NCBI GenBank assembly: GCA_036345935.2 | Contig: JADWOT020000002.1 | Location: 6,571,145 to 6,635,144 of the forward strand | Source of the DNA: Taenia hydatigena | Taxonomy: Eukaryota > Platyhelminthes > Cestoda > Cyclophyllidea > Taeniidae | Direction: 5' to 3' | DNA: 64,000 bases | Shown here: positions 24,585-37,390 of the stretch, in pieces | Layout of the letters: every line of letters begins with the position of its first letter | Numbering within the stretch: position 1 is the stretch's first letter | Made by a program: the position numbers and the translations under genes | Notes under the pieces: model-generated | Database searches by the model: none | Told to the model about the DNA's origin: nothing | What the model saw: only the letters and a program-made list of their open reading frames with translations

Positions 24585-25930
24585 TTGATAATTGTGTTAA
24601 ATTTCACCGAGAGGGCATCCAGAAGAGACTCAATTATTGTGCACCGTGAATGAGCTTACCTAGGACCGCTTAATAGCAAAAAGCCATGTCTCATCCCGTT
24701 GTTCGACTTCAGGACTTAAGCAAACATCCTCTTTGAAAAAACAAATTTGTCAACCCTAAATTTTGATCGCTCAGGCAAGAACGAGAAAGATTAAAAGTCA
24801 TTTCCAACTCAATTATTAGGCGAAGACGCCACCTATTCACACAATGCGAGCTAAAGTGAGAAAATCACTGGAAGACAATGGCGAGGCTGCGGCGAAATAT
24901 ATTTCACCCGACTCCAAGATCGGGAATAGAAAGCGATGTAAACAAGAGACGAGATGGAAGAGCTTTCCCAAAAGTGCGAACTGCATTGTATTTCTTTTAA
25001 ATAAACCTCCTCACAACTTGCCATGTGATTCCCAACCTAAAGGCATTTAACACTAAGAGGCGTGTCAGTGCAACCACATAATTAGAGTGCAGATTTACAC
25101 CCACATCTATAAATCAAAAAATTTGCTTCCAGGATTAGAGATGTTGTTTTCTTCCTTAGCATGAGAAATGGCTTCGAACATACTCTAATAAGCGTTTAGT
25201 TTAAACATCGGCAATATAAACCACACATTCAAACATGCCGATTCTTATCTCGAAGAATGGAAAACCGTCTCGGCATAAATTTGCACTAGTGCGTCCATTT
25301 AATGATATGTCAGTGCAAAATAAGCTTTATTGTCACACTACGCTTAAAGCGATTGTCAACATGCTCAGATTTGATGCCCTCGCCGTCCACATGCACTGCT
25401 AATACTGCCCGGCTCATAGATTATGAGTACATTGTTAATGTTTGGAGGATTCTGGTACATGGTAGGCAAAGAGACTTCACCACTTCCCGCTATTAGTCCA
25501 GTTGTGTCAATAGGCAACCAACCTCACAGTTTACTCAAGAATTTAGTGAGATGAAACAGGGTAACCCCAAGTAAGGCAGCAAAGGCCGTCAAGTCCAACG
25601 TCAGGTGACGTATCTAAGAAACCCGAAGTATAGCAAAAGCTGGTCAGTTTTTTAAGTTTTGCTAGCAATAAAAGTACACCCAGTCAGTCTCAAAGCCCAA
25701 GACTTAAGTATTAGATAGCAAAGCTTAAGACTTCCTTTTTAACAAAATCAAGTCGATCAATTAGTGCACCTCGGTGTGTCACCAGTAATAATATAGCCAA
25801 ATAAGAGAGTGATTCAGCGAACAGGGCCAGTGAAGTCAAAGTGTTGTGAGAACTGCCAACATGAATTCAAAGCGCAGGTTGCAATAAGAGTAGCGCCTCG
25901 CGTTACAAAGCTTTCGAGCGGATGGTTTAG
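24585..25930 (+). repeat. Segmental duplication B1 (copy of A1)
   Basis: Direct-orientation copy of 13682-15040, about 10.9 kb downstream of it and about 85% identical by eye. It contains a 68-codon frame (24844-25050) that the A copy does not keep. The copy ends at about 25930, and the next bases are the start of a tandem-array monomer (CAGTCCGTCAGTGGTGGGTG), so the breakpoint lies exactly at the array edge. Confidence 0.85.
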
Positions 25931-26290
25931 TATGGCACACCAGTCCGTCAGTGGTGGGTGTAAGTGCAAAAATGCCACACCTTATTTTCCAATAGTGTGT
26001 GGGGATAATTTGGGCCCAATTATTGGAATGTCAGATAAGTGCAGAATCCACCCACTCACTCTTGACATTAAATTCACATCGGTATGTGAGTGGTGGGTGT
26101 AGGTGTTAGAAACGCTACAACTTGTGTGCCACCGATCATTAAGGACGGCTAATGTAGACGTCATAGACAGCATTTGGGACGTCTGCAGAATTTACTTATG
26201 TGCTTCCAACATCAATCTCATACCGGTCGTTCAGTGGTGCGTGTATCAGAAATGCCACAAATTGTTTGAAGCATCTTCAAAACGGGAGTG
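25931..26290 (+). repeat. Tandem array 2, forward arm (about 2.5 units)
   Basis: Anchors at about 25974, 26114 and 26254 (spacing 140). The individual monomers match, in the same order, those of array 3 (29474, 29614, 29758). The first match is also seen in array 1 at 21080 (monomer with TTATTTTCCAATAGTGTGTG). This is a shared higher-order arrangement, not random monomers. Confidence 0.85.
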
Positions 26291-26871
26291 CAGTACAGTG
26301 AGTGCCAGAAATGCATTCTCAAAATTTTGTATCTTTCTTATGGAAGTCACAAATTCCATCGTATCCCTTACTTAGTAATGATGACTTCCTGAACATATCA
26401 AAGCACTTATGAGCTGATGCTGATTTTGTAAGTTGATCCACTCGCAATAACTGACCATAGATTTAGTCACAGAAATTCTGGCCGTATTTAGTCTCTAAAT
26501 GCTTCTCAGTGCACCCGATTGCTAATGAGCGCGGAAGTTGGAAGTGAAATCAGCAAAAAGAGATCCATAACAGATTACACCCCAAATGGCTACGGCCTTG
26601 CAATAAGAGAAGTGCAAGTCTGCAAAGAATGCGTGGAAAATCCGATAAAGAGCATTGACTGAAAATATGGCACAGACTGTGCTAGCAAACTGAGCTTAGG
26701 ACGAGTCACCAATAAAGGCAAGTCGAGCTCTATGAAACATACATGATCTATCAAGTCGTAATGGGCACATTTGAAAAGGCTGATAAACATGAGAAAATAA
26801 TGGCGCCAGTAGAAGCCTGCAGAAGGGAGCCGTCTAATCATAGTTAATACGAAATTTAAGCGTATCACAAA
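26291..26871. other. Spacer between opposed arms of array 2
   Basis: About 580 bp of unique sequence between forward and reverse arms. The best frame is 92 codons on the minus strand (26590-26868), rich in hydrophobic residues and unrecognised. In a foldback-element model this would be the loop or cargo. No transposase is visible. Confidence 0.5.
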
Positions 26872-27838
26872 TGACGTGTCATTGCCGACAGTTCACCCCA
26901 ACACTGGCAGACCGGTGCGGGGTAGTAGATGCGAGTAATTAGGGCAAAGATGAAGGCATATCACATGCCATCCAAGCGATCTTATATACTCACCAGACTG
27001 CTTGGTTGCCAATAGGTTGCTGCAATTCTGACACGTATTTCTACAATCAGCAGGGAAGTGCGACTTTAAACAAGGAATTAAGCGCAGGAATTCTAAAGGC
27101 GAATCGCATGCCATTAAGGCGGTCTAGATTTTCACTCTACACTGGTTGGAGGCGCACAAGTTGACGCATTGATAACACTTTAACCCCCCACTGACAAACC
27201 CGTGTGATGTTAAAGACGCAAGAGTGTAATTAACTTCTGAAGGTCTCTCACATGCTATCGATGGGGTCTGGATAATCCCAACACACCGATGGGTGGCACG
27301 CAAGATGTGAAACTACTGACATCACCGCCTACCAATGACAGACAGGTGTGAGTTTAAAGTCCCAAGAGTGTGAGTAAATTCCGCAGGTCCTCCACAGAAC
27401 TACAAGGCGTTATAGGTTAGCCCTCCACACCGATTAGTGGCACACAATTTGTGACGCAGTGAACACTGACAAAACTGCCGATTGACCTGTGGGAAATGGA
27501 AGAGGCAAATATGCGTAAATTATGCAATTCCGTCAAATGCTATTTGTGCTGATAAATGGCACACAATTTGAGCATTGCGAACACTTAAGGCCACCACCGA
27601 CACACCGGCTTGAGATTAATATCCAGGGAATATGGATCAGTTTCGAGGGTCTCTTACATGCTATCTATGGGATCTAGATTATCCCCCCACACTGATTGAT
27701 AGAACACGTGGTGTAGCATTGCTAACGCTTAATCCCACCACCGACCGACCTGTGTGAAATGGAAGAGGCAAATATGTGCAAGTTCTGCAGTTCTATCGAT
27801 TGCCAGCTAAGCGCCTTCAAATATCTCCCCACACTGAT
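26872..27838 (-). repeat. Tandem array 2, reverse arm (six to seven units)
   Basis: Complementary anchors at about 27004, 27151, 27292, 27437, 27557 and 27698. Spacing is 140-147 bp with one short unit of 120 bp. Several units align best with specific units of the reverse half of array 1. For example, 27377-27540 matches 21958-22110, including GTGGGAAATGG and AGAGGCAAATATG. The arm ends exactly where segment B2 begins. Confidence 0.85.
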
Positions 27839-29312
27839 CGGAAATGGACAGCCATGTCTGCATGCCAGTTCACAAGACTAGCTTGAGTTATTGATATTCA
27901 GATGAACTCGATTAACTTCTGCCAATTACCACAAGCAGTTCAGAAATCTTGGTCTAACATCTGCGCCTTCCTTTTTATCTTGCTCGCCAGCGCTAAATGA
28001 TCTTTGAATCCGCTAAGTATATATATATTCATGCACCAATCTTAAGCCAAAACACAGTCAACGCGAAACAGCTGCTTGTGCGTGCATTTGCGAAAGGCAG
28101 TTAACTAGGCAATCTTGAGCACCACCATCAATATAACAACGTGGAGGTATGTCAAACTTAAACCACCAATCGAAATGCTGGAGTGACAATGTCAAAATCT
28201 GTTATTTCCCGTAATTATATGGTTATTTTGTCACCATGATGTATTGCCGCCCATCAAAGTGTGCAACCACTCCCATGTTTAAACCTTGTTTGAATGCCTT
28301 GGAGAAGGCCTAAGACAGTTAGAACTGCACTGATCGAAGCAACAATTCACAAACTGTAGTTCATTTAGATTGGACCACGGTGCGGAGAACCCGTGACAAC
28401 AGTGTTTAAGATCATGTCATGTTAGTGGACTGTTTGTGATGGGTCCAGCATAGGTGAAATTGACAAAGAGCGAACTGCGCATACTATCAGACCCAAATCG
28501 CGAGGCGGTCCAATGCATGTGTCATGATGTGTGGACGTAGCACCACAACGCCGCATCATATCAACAGGAGCAAGGCGCTTTAATTATATTGTAACAACCT
28601 TCTCCAACCAAATGATGGGCAGATTTTACAAAGTAGAACAAGGATCTTATGCGAAATGAATTTTGTCCATGTCATAGGAGTCTGGATTTTCTCGCCCTGC
28701 CCTCAAGAGATGATAATTGTTTTTTTTAAATAAGGGCACTTGATTTTATGATAGCATCATTCCAGCATATTTGATGCGCAATAAACATCGAGAAAAATTC
28801 GAGTGGAGTGCAACAGTAATGCTAAAACTAAGAACAAAAGGATTCCGTTGTTCGCGGTGCATGCTAACATGCTGAATGGGCACGCTAAGCAAACCCTTTC
28901 TCATTTAACGCGAGAAGTAATGATGCCAATTCTGCTGTGAGACTCAAAATTGGCGTGGGTGATTTCATGTCGTCAAAGTGAGTAATTTTTTCTCTCTCAC
29001 GACAAGCGTAGGACGTCATGCGTGACAATTGCGTTAGAAAGAGCTTTATCCAAATTTTTCTGTATTACGGCGTACTCCCAGCATAATTCTTCGTAGACAT
29101 TAGGTACGCATTTAGTTTGAATGCATTGAAACTGATTTGTTAGCGGAACTGGGCTTGGGTCTAATGTTGTGTCTCCTTTGCGTGGAATGCAGAACACCAT
29201 GAAAAATGCAAGAATTGGAGGCATAAGACACTTTTTTGATTCGCAGCACAGCGTGAACTCAGTTTCGAGTTGGCGGAAATGTTAAACCCAAAAGAATAAG
29301 GTGAGCATAAAA
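27839..29312 (+). repeat. Segmental duplication B2 (copy of A2)
   Basis: Direct-orientation copy of 16402-17890, about 85% identical by eye. It is flanked on both sides by tandem-array sequence: reverse arm on the left, forward arm on the right. The 75-codon and 86-codon minus frames here (28997-29224 and 29161-29421) are interrupted in A2 and are not supported as genes. There is no counterpart of the FnIII exons after B2. Confidence 0.85.
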
Positions 29313-29800
29313 AATAAGCTAGTGCAAAGCCACAACTTATGTGCCAACCATCAGTTTGAAAGGCAAATCTAGACCCCAAAGATGAAATTAAAGACACCTG
29401 CAGAATTGATTTTACATGCAATCGAAATCAATCTTACACCGGCCCGTCAGTGGTGGGTGTAGGTGTCATAAATGCCACACTTTAATTTCCAATAGTATGT
29501 AGGGATAACTTAGACCCAATTATTGAAATGCTAGATAAGTGCAGAATTCTCCCATTTGCTCTCGACATTAAATTCACATCAGTATGTGGGTAGTGGGTGT
29601 AAGTGTTTGCAATGCCACAACTTGTGTGCCACCAATCGTTAAGGACGGCTCATCTAGACGCCATGGATATACTTTGGGGCATCTGCAGAATTTACCTATG
29701 TACTTCCCACACCAATCTCATACCGGTCGTTCAGTGGCGGGTGTAAGCATCAGAAATGCTACAAGTTGCATAAAGCATTGTTAAAACGAAATGCTCTGAG
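29313..29800 (+). repeat. Tandem array 3, forward arm (four units)
   Basis: Anchors at about 29329, 29474, 29614 and 29758 (spacing 145, 140, 144). Monomer order matches array 2 forward, and the first two monomers match array 1 at 20935-21200. The array stops near 29800 with AAAGCATTGTTAAAACG, which is similar to the end of array 2 forward (AAGCATCTTCAAAACG near 26280). The forward arms therefore share the same right-hand boundary. Confidence 0.85.
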
Positions 29801-31260
29801 AGATATTTTGGACAAAGATGCTTAAACAACAATTAAAATCTGATTTTCAATTTGTTCGGCTAGTAGTTTGCCATAGATTCTCGATTAGCCTACTTGGATG
29901 ATTTAAAAAACAAATGCAGATTGAGCTTGCCGCGGAATTCCGACCCGGCTGGTGGGAGTAAGCAAACCAATGTAATTAGATCGCCTGAATGCAGATATTT
30001 CACTTAGGTGGGTTGATGCATTGCCTGCTTCACAGGATAGCGTGTAAACTGTGGGGTGTTCACCAAAGGCTAAGGCTCAAATGAAGATTGATGGGGAGAA
30101 GAATTGGTGAGATAACCTCGCGGTGAGGGGCAAAAGCATGTGATCCGATGCATCGTTAGCAAGCGTGCTGCTATGCTTGAACAATCTGGCATAGGAGAAC
30201 ACTGGCATCACATGCCTTAGAAAAGATGGAGTTAAAATTTTCCACATTATTTATTGTTACCCACTTCAGCAAGAAGGCTTATTACAGATATTCTGATTGG
30301 TAGTCAGAATGCATTCTAATCGCAGAATGTTCAACTACGAAACCTAAAATAAGGGAGCGCCTTTTAACTGAGATAAGCGGAGGGCATGGTAATGCTCACA
30401 AACTTGCATCCGGATGGGAATGGAATAGGTGAGTGTCACAGGAGAGTCTCAAGCTTCCATAGGAGTCGACATCACACAATAGCCGCATTTACAGCAAGAT
30501 CTCTTCCGCAAATTGCCTTCTACGACACATGCAGTGCAGAATGCGCAACTCGACCTCCCTTCCAGCAAATCAGGTCATGTGGGTGTGGACAAAGCTCAGA
30601 GGAGCCAAGTTGCCTCTTATTCGAGTGCATTGCATGACTTTCTCAACTCACCCATCTTGCACTGCAAATTTTGATCAGGCTGTCATCTTGCACCGCAAGT
30701 ATTTCAAGTCAAATGCTTCTAGCTAAGAATAATATATAGGTTTGGCACAGTATTGCGCAATTGATCACCAGGCCTCGTTAAAATTTGCCTAAGCACACCG
30801 AAAAACATTTGATTTAAGGAAACTTGACCCAAGTGCCAATCTGTTTTGTCAACTGCTTCGCCTTTGTCAGTTCAATATTCAAAGTCTTATAGGTGAAATA
30901 CTAAGTTATATTTACCTTGTAGTGACGACCATGCACAATTCATAATTTTCCGTCTTTTAGCTCAGGTCTCAAATCAAAAGAAGCTAACATCACATTTGTG
31001 GCAAGTGAGGCATAAAAAAGGCTCCAATCAAATTTAGGGAGTGAATGCTCGGCTCCTATATAAATGCGTAGTGTGCAACCCTTAAAAGGCAGAGACAAGT
31101 CCTGCTGGAGATTATCACAGTCCTCCCTGTGCGCCACACCGCGCGCGCATGCGCTTGCTTCATTACTACCTTTAATAGCTCTTTTGTTTCCAAATGTGCT
31201 TTGATCGTTGACTGGGCCGCATTTTTGCTAGTGAATGATTGACACGATGGCAATGCCAAA
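29801..31260. other. Unannotated DNA with short unrecognised frames
   Basis: A Cys-rich plus-strand frame at 30386-30637 ends in CSAECATRPPFQQIRSC and a few further Cys residues. This faintly recalls thrombospondin type 1 repeats but lacks the Trp residues that define them. Minus frames at 30940-31137 and 31056-31259 are unrecognised. None is called as a gene. Confidence 0.4.
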
Positions 31261-31285
31261 ATACACTTTTCATTAAAGACGGATA

Positions 31286-31354
31286 AAGTTCACATTCATT
31301 GGAGCCATGAGCTTTTGAGTTTCGGGCGGATCAACGAGAGCGGTGAAGAATCGG
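31286..31354 (+). CDS. Candidate small internal exon (unrecognised)
   Basis: An open frame between an acceptor-like TTTTCATTAAAG and a strong donor TCG|GTAAGT (GT at 31355), readable as TDKVHIHWSHELLSFG followed by RINESGEES, phase 0 at both ends. The support is only the splice-site pair and protein-like composition. No family was recognised. It could be paired with the exon candidate at 31.44 kb only if that exon is read in a frame that soon meets a stop, so the two do not form an obvious gene. Confidence 0.15.
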
Positions 31355-31435
31355 TAAGTGCATTGCGTGGGGAATGTTGTATGATGTTTTCTAAAAGGTT
31401 ACCAACAAATGTTTAGCTAAACTTGTTTTATTTAG

Positions 31436-31538
31436 GCAGTGTCCGTTCAGCACAACCATTTGGCGCATTACCGATTGAAGATGGCAAGTGTTGTTTAGTC
31501 AATGGAAAATTTTATGACAGCCCATATCACCAAAATAG
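31436..31538 (+). CDS. Candidate internal exon (unrecognised)
   Basis: Bounded by a pyrimidine-rich acceptor CTTGTTTTATTTAG (an alternative AG lies four bases later) and an excellent donor AG|GTATGT at 31538/31539. One frame is open across it and contains the fragment GKCCLVNGKFYDSPYHQ. The spacing of Cys and Gly-Lys-Phe-Tyr is faintly like the start of a VWC-type domain, but this is too little to name one. The other two frames contain stops. Confidence 0.22.
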
Positions 31539-34500
31539 GTATGTCTGATTTTGCTCATTCGCATGCATCTTGACCACTATCTGCGTTACACAAATTACAT
31601 ACTCAACGAATTATTTGGTAAAGGGAAATAAGAATCGTCTCCTTAGCTTCCGAATTAGCCAAGATAAATATGATGTAAATAGTTTATTGCAATGCGAATT
31701 TTCACAATTAAGTTTCTCACGTAATTAAACTGCGTTGCATGCAACCATTGTGTGTTTATCTTAGCAAAGTTAAAAGGCAGTTCAAACCATGTCTGCAGCG
31801 AGCTTTGCGCCCTTTGAGACCACGTTCTTACATACTGTCGTTGATGTACGTTTACTTAGCCAGCAGCACTTTTCAATTTTGCAGCTTCCATACTAAAAAT
31901 ACAACTTCAGCTGCATGAAGTTTCTACTAATCAGTTCCCGCAAGTTTCTTACGAACTATGACAATTCCGTTTGATTCATGAAGACACAATTTCGACTATG
32001 TCCATGGATTCTATGTGCAAAGGCGCGCAGAATGATTAGCGTTGGTGATCGCGACAATTGTGATCATGCATGCCAGTTTGTCCTTTCCCTTAAATTGAAG
32101 CATTTCTGTTAATGACACAAACGCCTGGCCGAATCGCATGCGCAAAAGTCGGCTGGTGCGAGTGACAACCTATAAAGTCGCCCAATGGAAACCGCAAGTG
32201 TACAGTTGGGAACAAAATAGAAAGCGACGGGAAGCAACGCCAGTTTTGTCTTGCATTATTAGCCGTGACATCTTCAAAAGATGTGCATTTCTAGATTCAT
32301 TTGCCCTATCCCAAAATGTGCTCGAACTAGATAGGACGATGCAAGTATTGCCGTGTCAGACCTAGCCTCGTCTTAAGTACCCGTGAGTTTTACAACATAA
32401 TGCCTCTCAGTTAGCAAGAGTGCCGTCCCGTAAGTCAAACGAGTAATTACAGGTCATTTTGTTTGACTTGCCCATTAAACTAACTTTTGCCCCAATTTGG
32501 CTCATGTCAACACACAGACCTGTGCAGAACCTCACTATGCCTGATGAAATAAATAATTGCTGCGGTCGGAGGTTTGCATTTGCGGACCTCTTACATGGTG
32601 GGTTGCAAATACGATAATTGCGCACGTTTGCTTATGGCGTTTCTTTATGCCAGATTATAGCACCTGTTTTCGATTTCGCGCAAATACTTCACTAGTTCTG
32701 AATAGTTTTAAGTGAAACGCCTTTATTTATGCATTGCCTTAACCAAGTAGGTGTTGTAATTGTAGCAAAATTCTAATGCAAATCTCATTAGTGGTTGTTA
32801 GCTATTCTGCTTTGCTAGCAGGCTGTGGCCAACTGTTTTGCATCGCTCACTTATCTATGTGTTTTATGCATCACAGTTAAGTATTTCATAATTTGACAGC
32901 CCTTACATTCGCAGATCGATTCGTCTGCCATAAATCTCATTATTGAAGCAAGAATAAAAAATTAATGCAATGCCCATACGTTTGCTACTTTCTAGGAGCA
33001 TGACACACATAGTGGGTTGACTTCTCCAAAATAACATGTCTGCTAATATGTAGCTACTATATGCGGTTGCGTGCCGAGATTAGCAGCCACTGATCAAAAC
33101 CTCAGGTGGTGCACATTAGCCCCGTCAGGTCAACAAAAGTCTTAGCATTCTCCCTCTTGATACCATGATCTTCACAGTGTCAGGTGCAAATATGCCATGT
33201 TTTCGTCAATAGAATAAGCGCTTTGCACAGACTCTCGCTCAATAACGGCTATTTCACTGCAGCATCAAAGAGCCACGCACAGAAAGGGCCTTGCTCTCAT
33301 CACTCTTCAAATGGTGCCACATTGGTCCCGACTACATTAAACATAGTCGAGATGCAGAAAATTGGGCAGAAACTACAAAGATGCAGTTAGGCTGACTGCA
33401 GTGAAAATCACCTGCTTCTGCTTCGAGGTGAACTTTACAGCGTTCTCAAACCATGACGCCAATCTCAAGGACTGGGTTACAATGCGACCTGCAGTGCGGC
33501 AGTGGAAAGAGCAAGCATTGTAAGCCTCGTTGCTAGTCGCACCAAACTTATTAAATCGTCGCCTGATGGTATGTTTGAGTGTGCGTCTTCAATGCACAAA
33601 TCCCTATTTGATTCCTTGGTATGTGCTAATTTTGTTGTTATCTGATCTGTTAACGATTTTTGCCTCGCTGTTTATGGTTGCATTATGGACGCATACGATG
33701 CAGCATCATTAATTTCATGTAAGTCAGTGCGAATGCCAAAAGCGGATAGATTGCAGGATAACCACAGCTCACAACATGCGACTATTGAAGAGAACTTTGG
33801 TCCATTAAGGACCGCTGCCTCTCACCCATAACGCATTCTATAAAGTATGCATAAGTGATGCATTCAATTTCAAGCGCCCTCCTTTTTTTATACGAAAGAT
33901 ATTCAAATCTTGCATGCGAGCTCATTTCTCCCACAACAAAGAATGAATGAGATTGGGTTGCTTGGTTCCTGATTGTCCAGCTGCTCTATACGCTAAGAAT
34001 GAAGTTGTGTGCGCGTAACCTTGGGTATACTGGTCTGAGGATTCGATTTAAAAAAGCTCTCACCTCGATATCAGTCTTTAAGTAAATGACAAGCGTTTCG
34101 GCTAATCGAAGCAAATTGGTGCTTATTTGCCTTCAGCACTTGCTTCCCGTAGCCATAGTTAATCATTCCCATCTCGACGCTGTATTGAGGTTATTTAATT
34201 CGCAAGTGCTCAACACTTCTTGCATAATTTACTTCTCATATTGCATCCTACGTGGCATGCAAAGTGTTTTCGACGGCACTTGCCCCAGCAAGTTCGTATT
34301 ACTTTATGTGATATGCAGATGCTTTTGGCGGGGTGCTATGAACCCTGTGAGATTGGTCCATTTGTCTTTGATAGGCATTATTCCGCCACGTCGCCATTGG
34401 TAATATTTGCAAAGTGTCTTTATAACGTTGCGGTTATACGATTGAATAATGGTACTGATTTTTCCACAAGTATTAGGAATTTCTTAAGTTGAAGCACCCC

Positions 34501-37390
34501 AACTGCTTCCAGTGTCAAAACCATGTGGCGCACGACTTGCACCATCGGTGCTTTTCTGAGGGCACATCAGCAAATTGCACAGGTTTTGGAATCATTCCCG
34601 AACACACAGTGCATTGCTTTTCTAGGAAATACGTTTCAATGCAAATTACTCCAATTGTAGATGTGAATGCACGCATGATGCAGTGCTTATAAAGGGTGGC
34701 TTAGTGCGTTCATTTATTCTGTTATGATGCTAAGATTCCAATCTTTGCTGCCCTTGCAGGATGAAATCCATTGCCAATCATGCGTCCCTCCAAGGCATCT
34801 CTATCCCAACATATTGGGGAACTTTCCCGTTCATGGCGTCAAGGGATGGGACAGCCAAGAGCAAAATCTAAGACTTCAGGGCTAAGGAATGTTTTTTTGT
34901 TTCTGCAGGTATGTTCAGGTACCAGTCAACTTAGCCCACATGATAAAATAACAGAGCACATATTCCAATCAAATTTTGTAACAGTAAGGTACGTATGTGC
35001 ATTAGAACATGTCTTGTTGGTTATAAAGGCAAAACGTAACCTTCCGATTAGAGAATCATGGGAATTATGCATGATATCAAGGGTATCGCAATATGCACGC
35101 GCGTGAAGCAACCATGAACTACAATGCAACAATTGTTGGCAGCTAAGAAATCGCAATAAAATCAACGTATCCCAAGGAATTAAACAACTACTTACATATT
35201 AAAACTGCACGCTTCAGCTTTGTACTCGTGACTCTGTGATAACCTCGATGCAGATGAATACGAGGCTCACAATGCTCAGTACTTCCACCATCGTGTTGCA
35301 GGTCGAAGCAATTAAATCCTACTGCTCTCAGCCTAACTGCATCTGCGTTGTGTTCATCCAATTCTCCAACGTTCGAGCTTAATTCAATGAAGTCAGAACC
35401 AATGTGGTTCTAATTGAAGAATGACGGGAGCAAAGACCTTTCCGTACTTGGCCTTCCTGTTACTGTCACAAAACAGTGCGATGTTAAGAACGCCTGGTTC
35501 ATTCACCAACGGAATCTTAGGCCATTTGCACCCAATACCAGTGTATGGGAATAATTCAGAACTTGCACACCTAGCAAAATATGTTGGGGCAATAATTTAA
35601 GCAGCGGTACTATCCATTCGAGAAGAAAACGGCCGCGTAAAAAGATGGCGAACGTGCATGCTACGCTGACTCTACTGCGGCGCTGCTTATCAGTCTGAAG
35701 GACTAAGAAGCAAAACGGAAAGGAACATGAAAACAACCCTTCAGCGCTAACAACTTTATTGTTAAGATTTAAAGTTTTGTTTTTCTAAAGCGCATATTAT
35801 CAGAAATGTTGTGAAAAGCTCCTTATTAAGGACCAATTATGATCACCACTTCAATCTTGTGACAATCTGAGTGGGTCATGCATGCGGTAACGACGCATCC
35901 AAAGCTTTTTTGCTGGTTGGATTTTATCCACTACTGTCCGATTTCTCTTAGCTGTAGGAGCAAGCAGTAGAGAATTGCATGCGACAAAGGAATGTTTATT
36001 GACTTATTTATAGTGTTTTACGCTTTAATAGACGAAACATTGCGTTTCCCTATGGAAAGTGATCTGCTCAATGCATTAAATTCATCAGTACTTCCATTAT
36101 TGACATGCCACATCCAAAATGTTTTAATGCTGGCTAGACAATTTTGGGTGTGGTGGGCATATTGAATGGATTTACATTTAAATGCAACTTTTGGCTCCAC
36201 TAACAGCGCTACTCTCAACTTCTATCCTGCGTAGCAATACCTAATGTGTTTTGTTTGACACTTGATGCTTGAAATATTCTTAATTTTGTGCGGAGGAGGC
36301 AGAATTGGTGTGGGTGTGGGATGAAAGTCAGCATCATTGTTGTTGACATCTTTTTAAGGAAGATATGACTGGAAGTCTAATGCTGCATACTGCCTCGACT
36401 TTCCGCAGCATAGACAATGCAACCTGCCCTGACTTGTGTGCATCACGTCTGAGTTCAATCTAACAGCCTTGCAAAAATTTGATGTACTGCACTCCGGTAG
36501 GATGCCATGAACTTCGGCCCTTGCAAAAATACATCTGTCACTAGCTGCTGATGAAGACCACTTAATCTTTTGAAGCATGGTTGGGTTTTATAGCACGTTG
36601 TCCTCAGCGCGCAAGCAACCGTTTTAATCCCATGCACAGTGGCTTCAAGGTACAACAATCGCAAATAAAGTGATCATTCGCCATTCATGCATAATAATAC
36701 CCATCGCAGCAACATGCAATTTTTGAGCAATGAGAGTAGCATATTTGGAACAAAATCATGGGCCACAGTGTCACATGTATCCGTGTTTGGCGCGCTCTAC
36801 GTTGATGTCAAAGGCAACTGATCAACATCTTGTTGAGCATTGGAGCTTCAATAAAATAAAAAACAATTGCGATAGTTTTGGCTGTGTGCGGATGGGAAAG
36901 TGCCAGTTTTCTGTGAAACTAATCAAATAGTTATTGATGGTCCAAAGCATAATAATATTCTCGTAAGTCCTTTTGCAATGCAAGTCGATGTTTTATTATG
37001 ACACGCATAAATAGGGCTGCATGGGATGTGCTGTGACGACAGCAGTGGGACCAACTTGCTGAAACTCATTGATCGACTCTTAGTAACTCTGTCCAAATGA
37101 AGAAAGAAGAAGCTTCATTTAAAACCATGATTAAGTCCAGAGAACGTGCAATCCTTCGTTTCCTCGACATCAAGCATAAGTCGCGGCGAGTCATTGTCAT
37201 CGGATCATAAGTCAACTATTGCACTGATGGCCCTACAGCATACACTTACGTTTCTCAGACTCTTCGCGCACGTATTTTACAAGTGTTTTTAGACTCGTAT
37301 GCGTTATAGTCCTCATAAATTGTTCAGGTTGCAAAGAACAAATCAAAAGGACAATGCGCTGTGCCATAGATGCTATGTTGGATTAATGCA
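31539..37390. other. Unannotated DNA, no gene recognised
   Basis: Nearly 6 kb with frames up to 111 codons (34086-34403 and 34771-35106, plus strand), none with a recognisable motif, signal peptide or conserved pattern. No tandem arrays or copies of other parts of the window were noticed. It could include introns of a larger gene. Confidence 0.45.

Noticed and set aside
20582..29800. CRISPR array
   Set aside because: Units are 143 bp and diverge continuously with no repeat/spacer alternation, and the sequence is eukaryotic.
30386..30637. Thrombospondin type 1 domain
   Set aside because: Only a CSxxC-like motif and a few Cys residues; the Trp residues and spacing of the domain are absent.
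34750..34765. Spliced-leader-like CCTTGCAGGATG
   Set aside because: Only a short acceptor-like string followed by ATG; no SL exon, donor or Sm-site arrangement around it.
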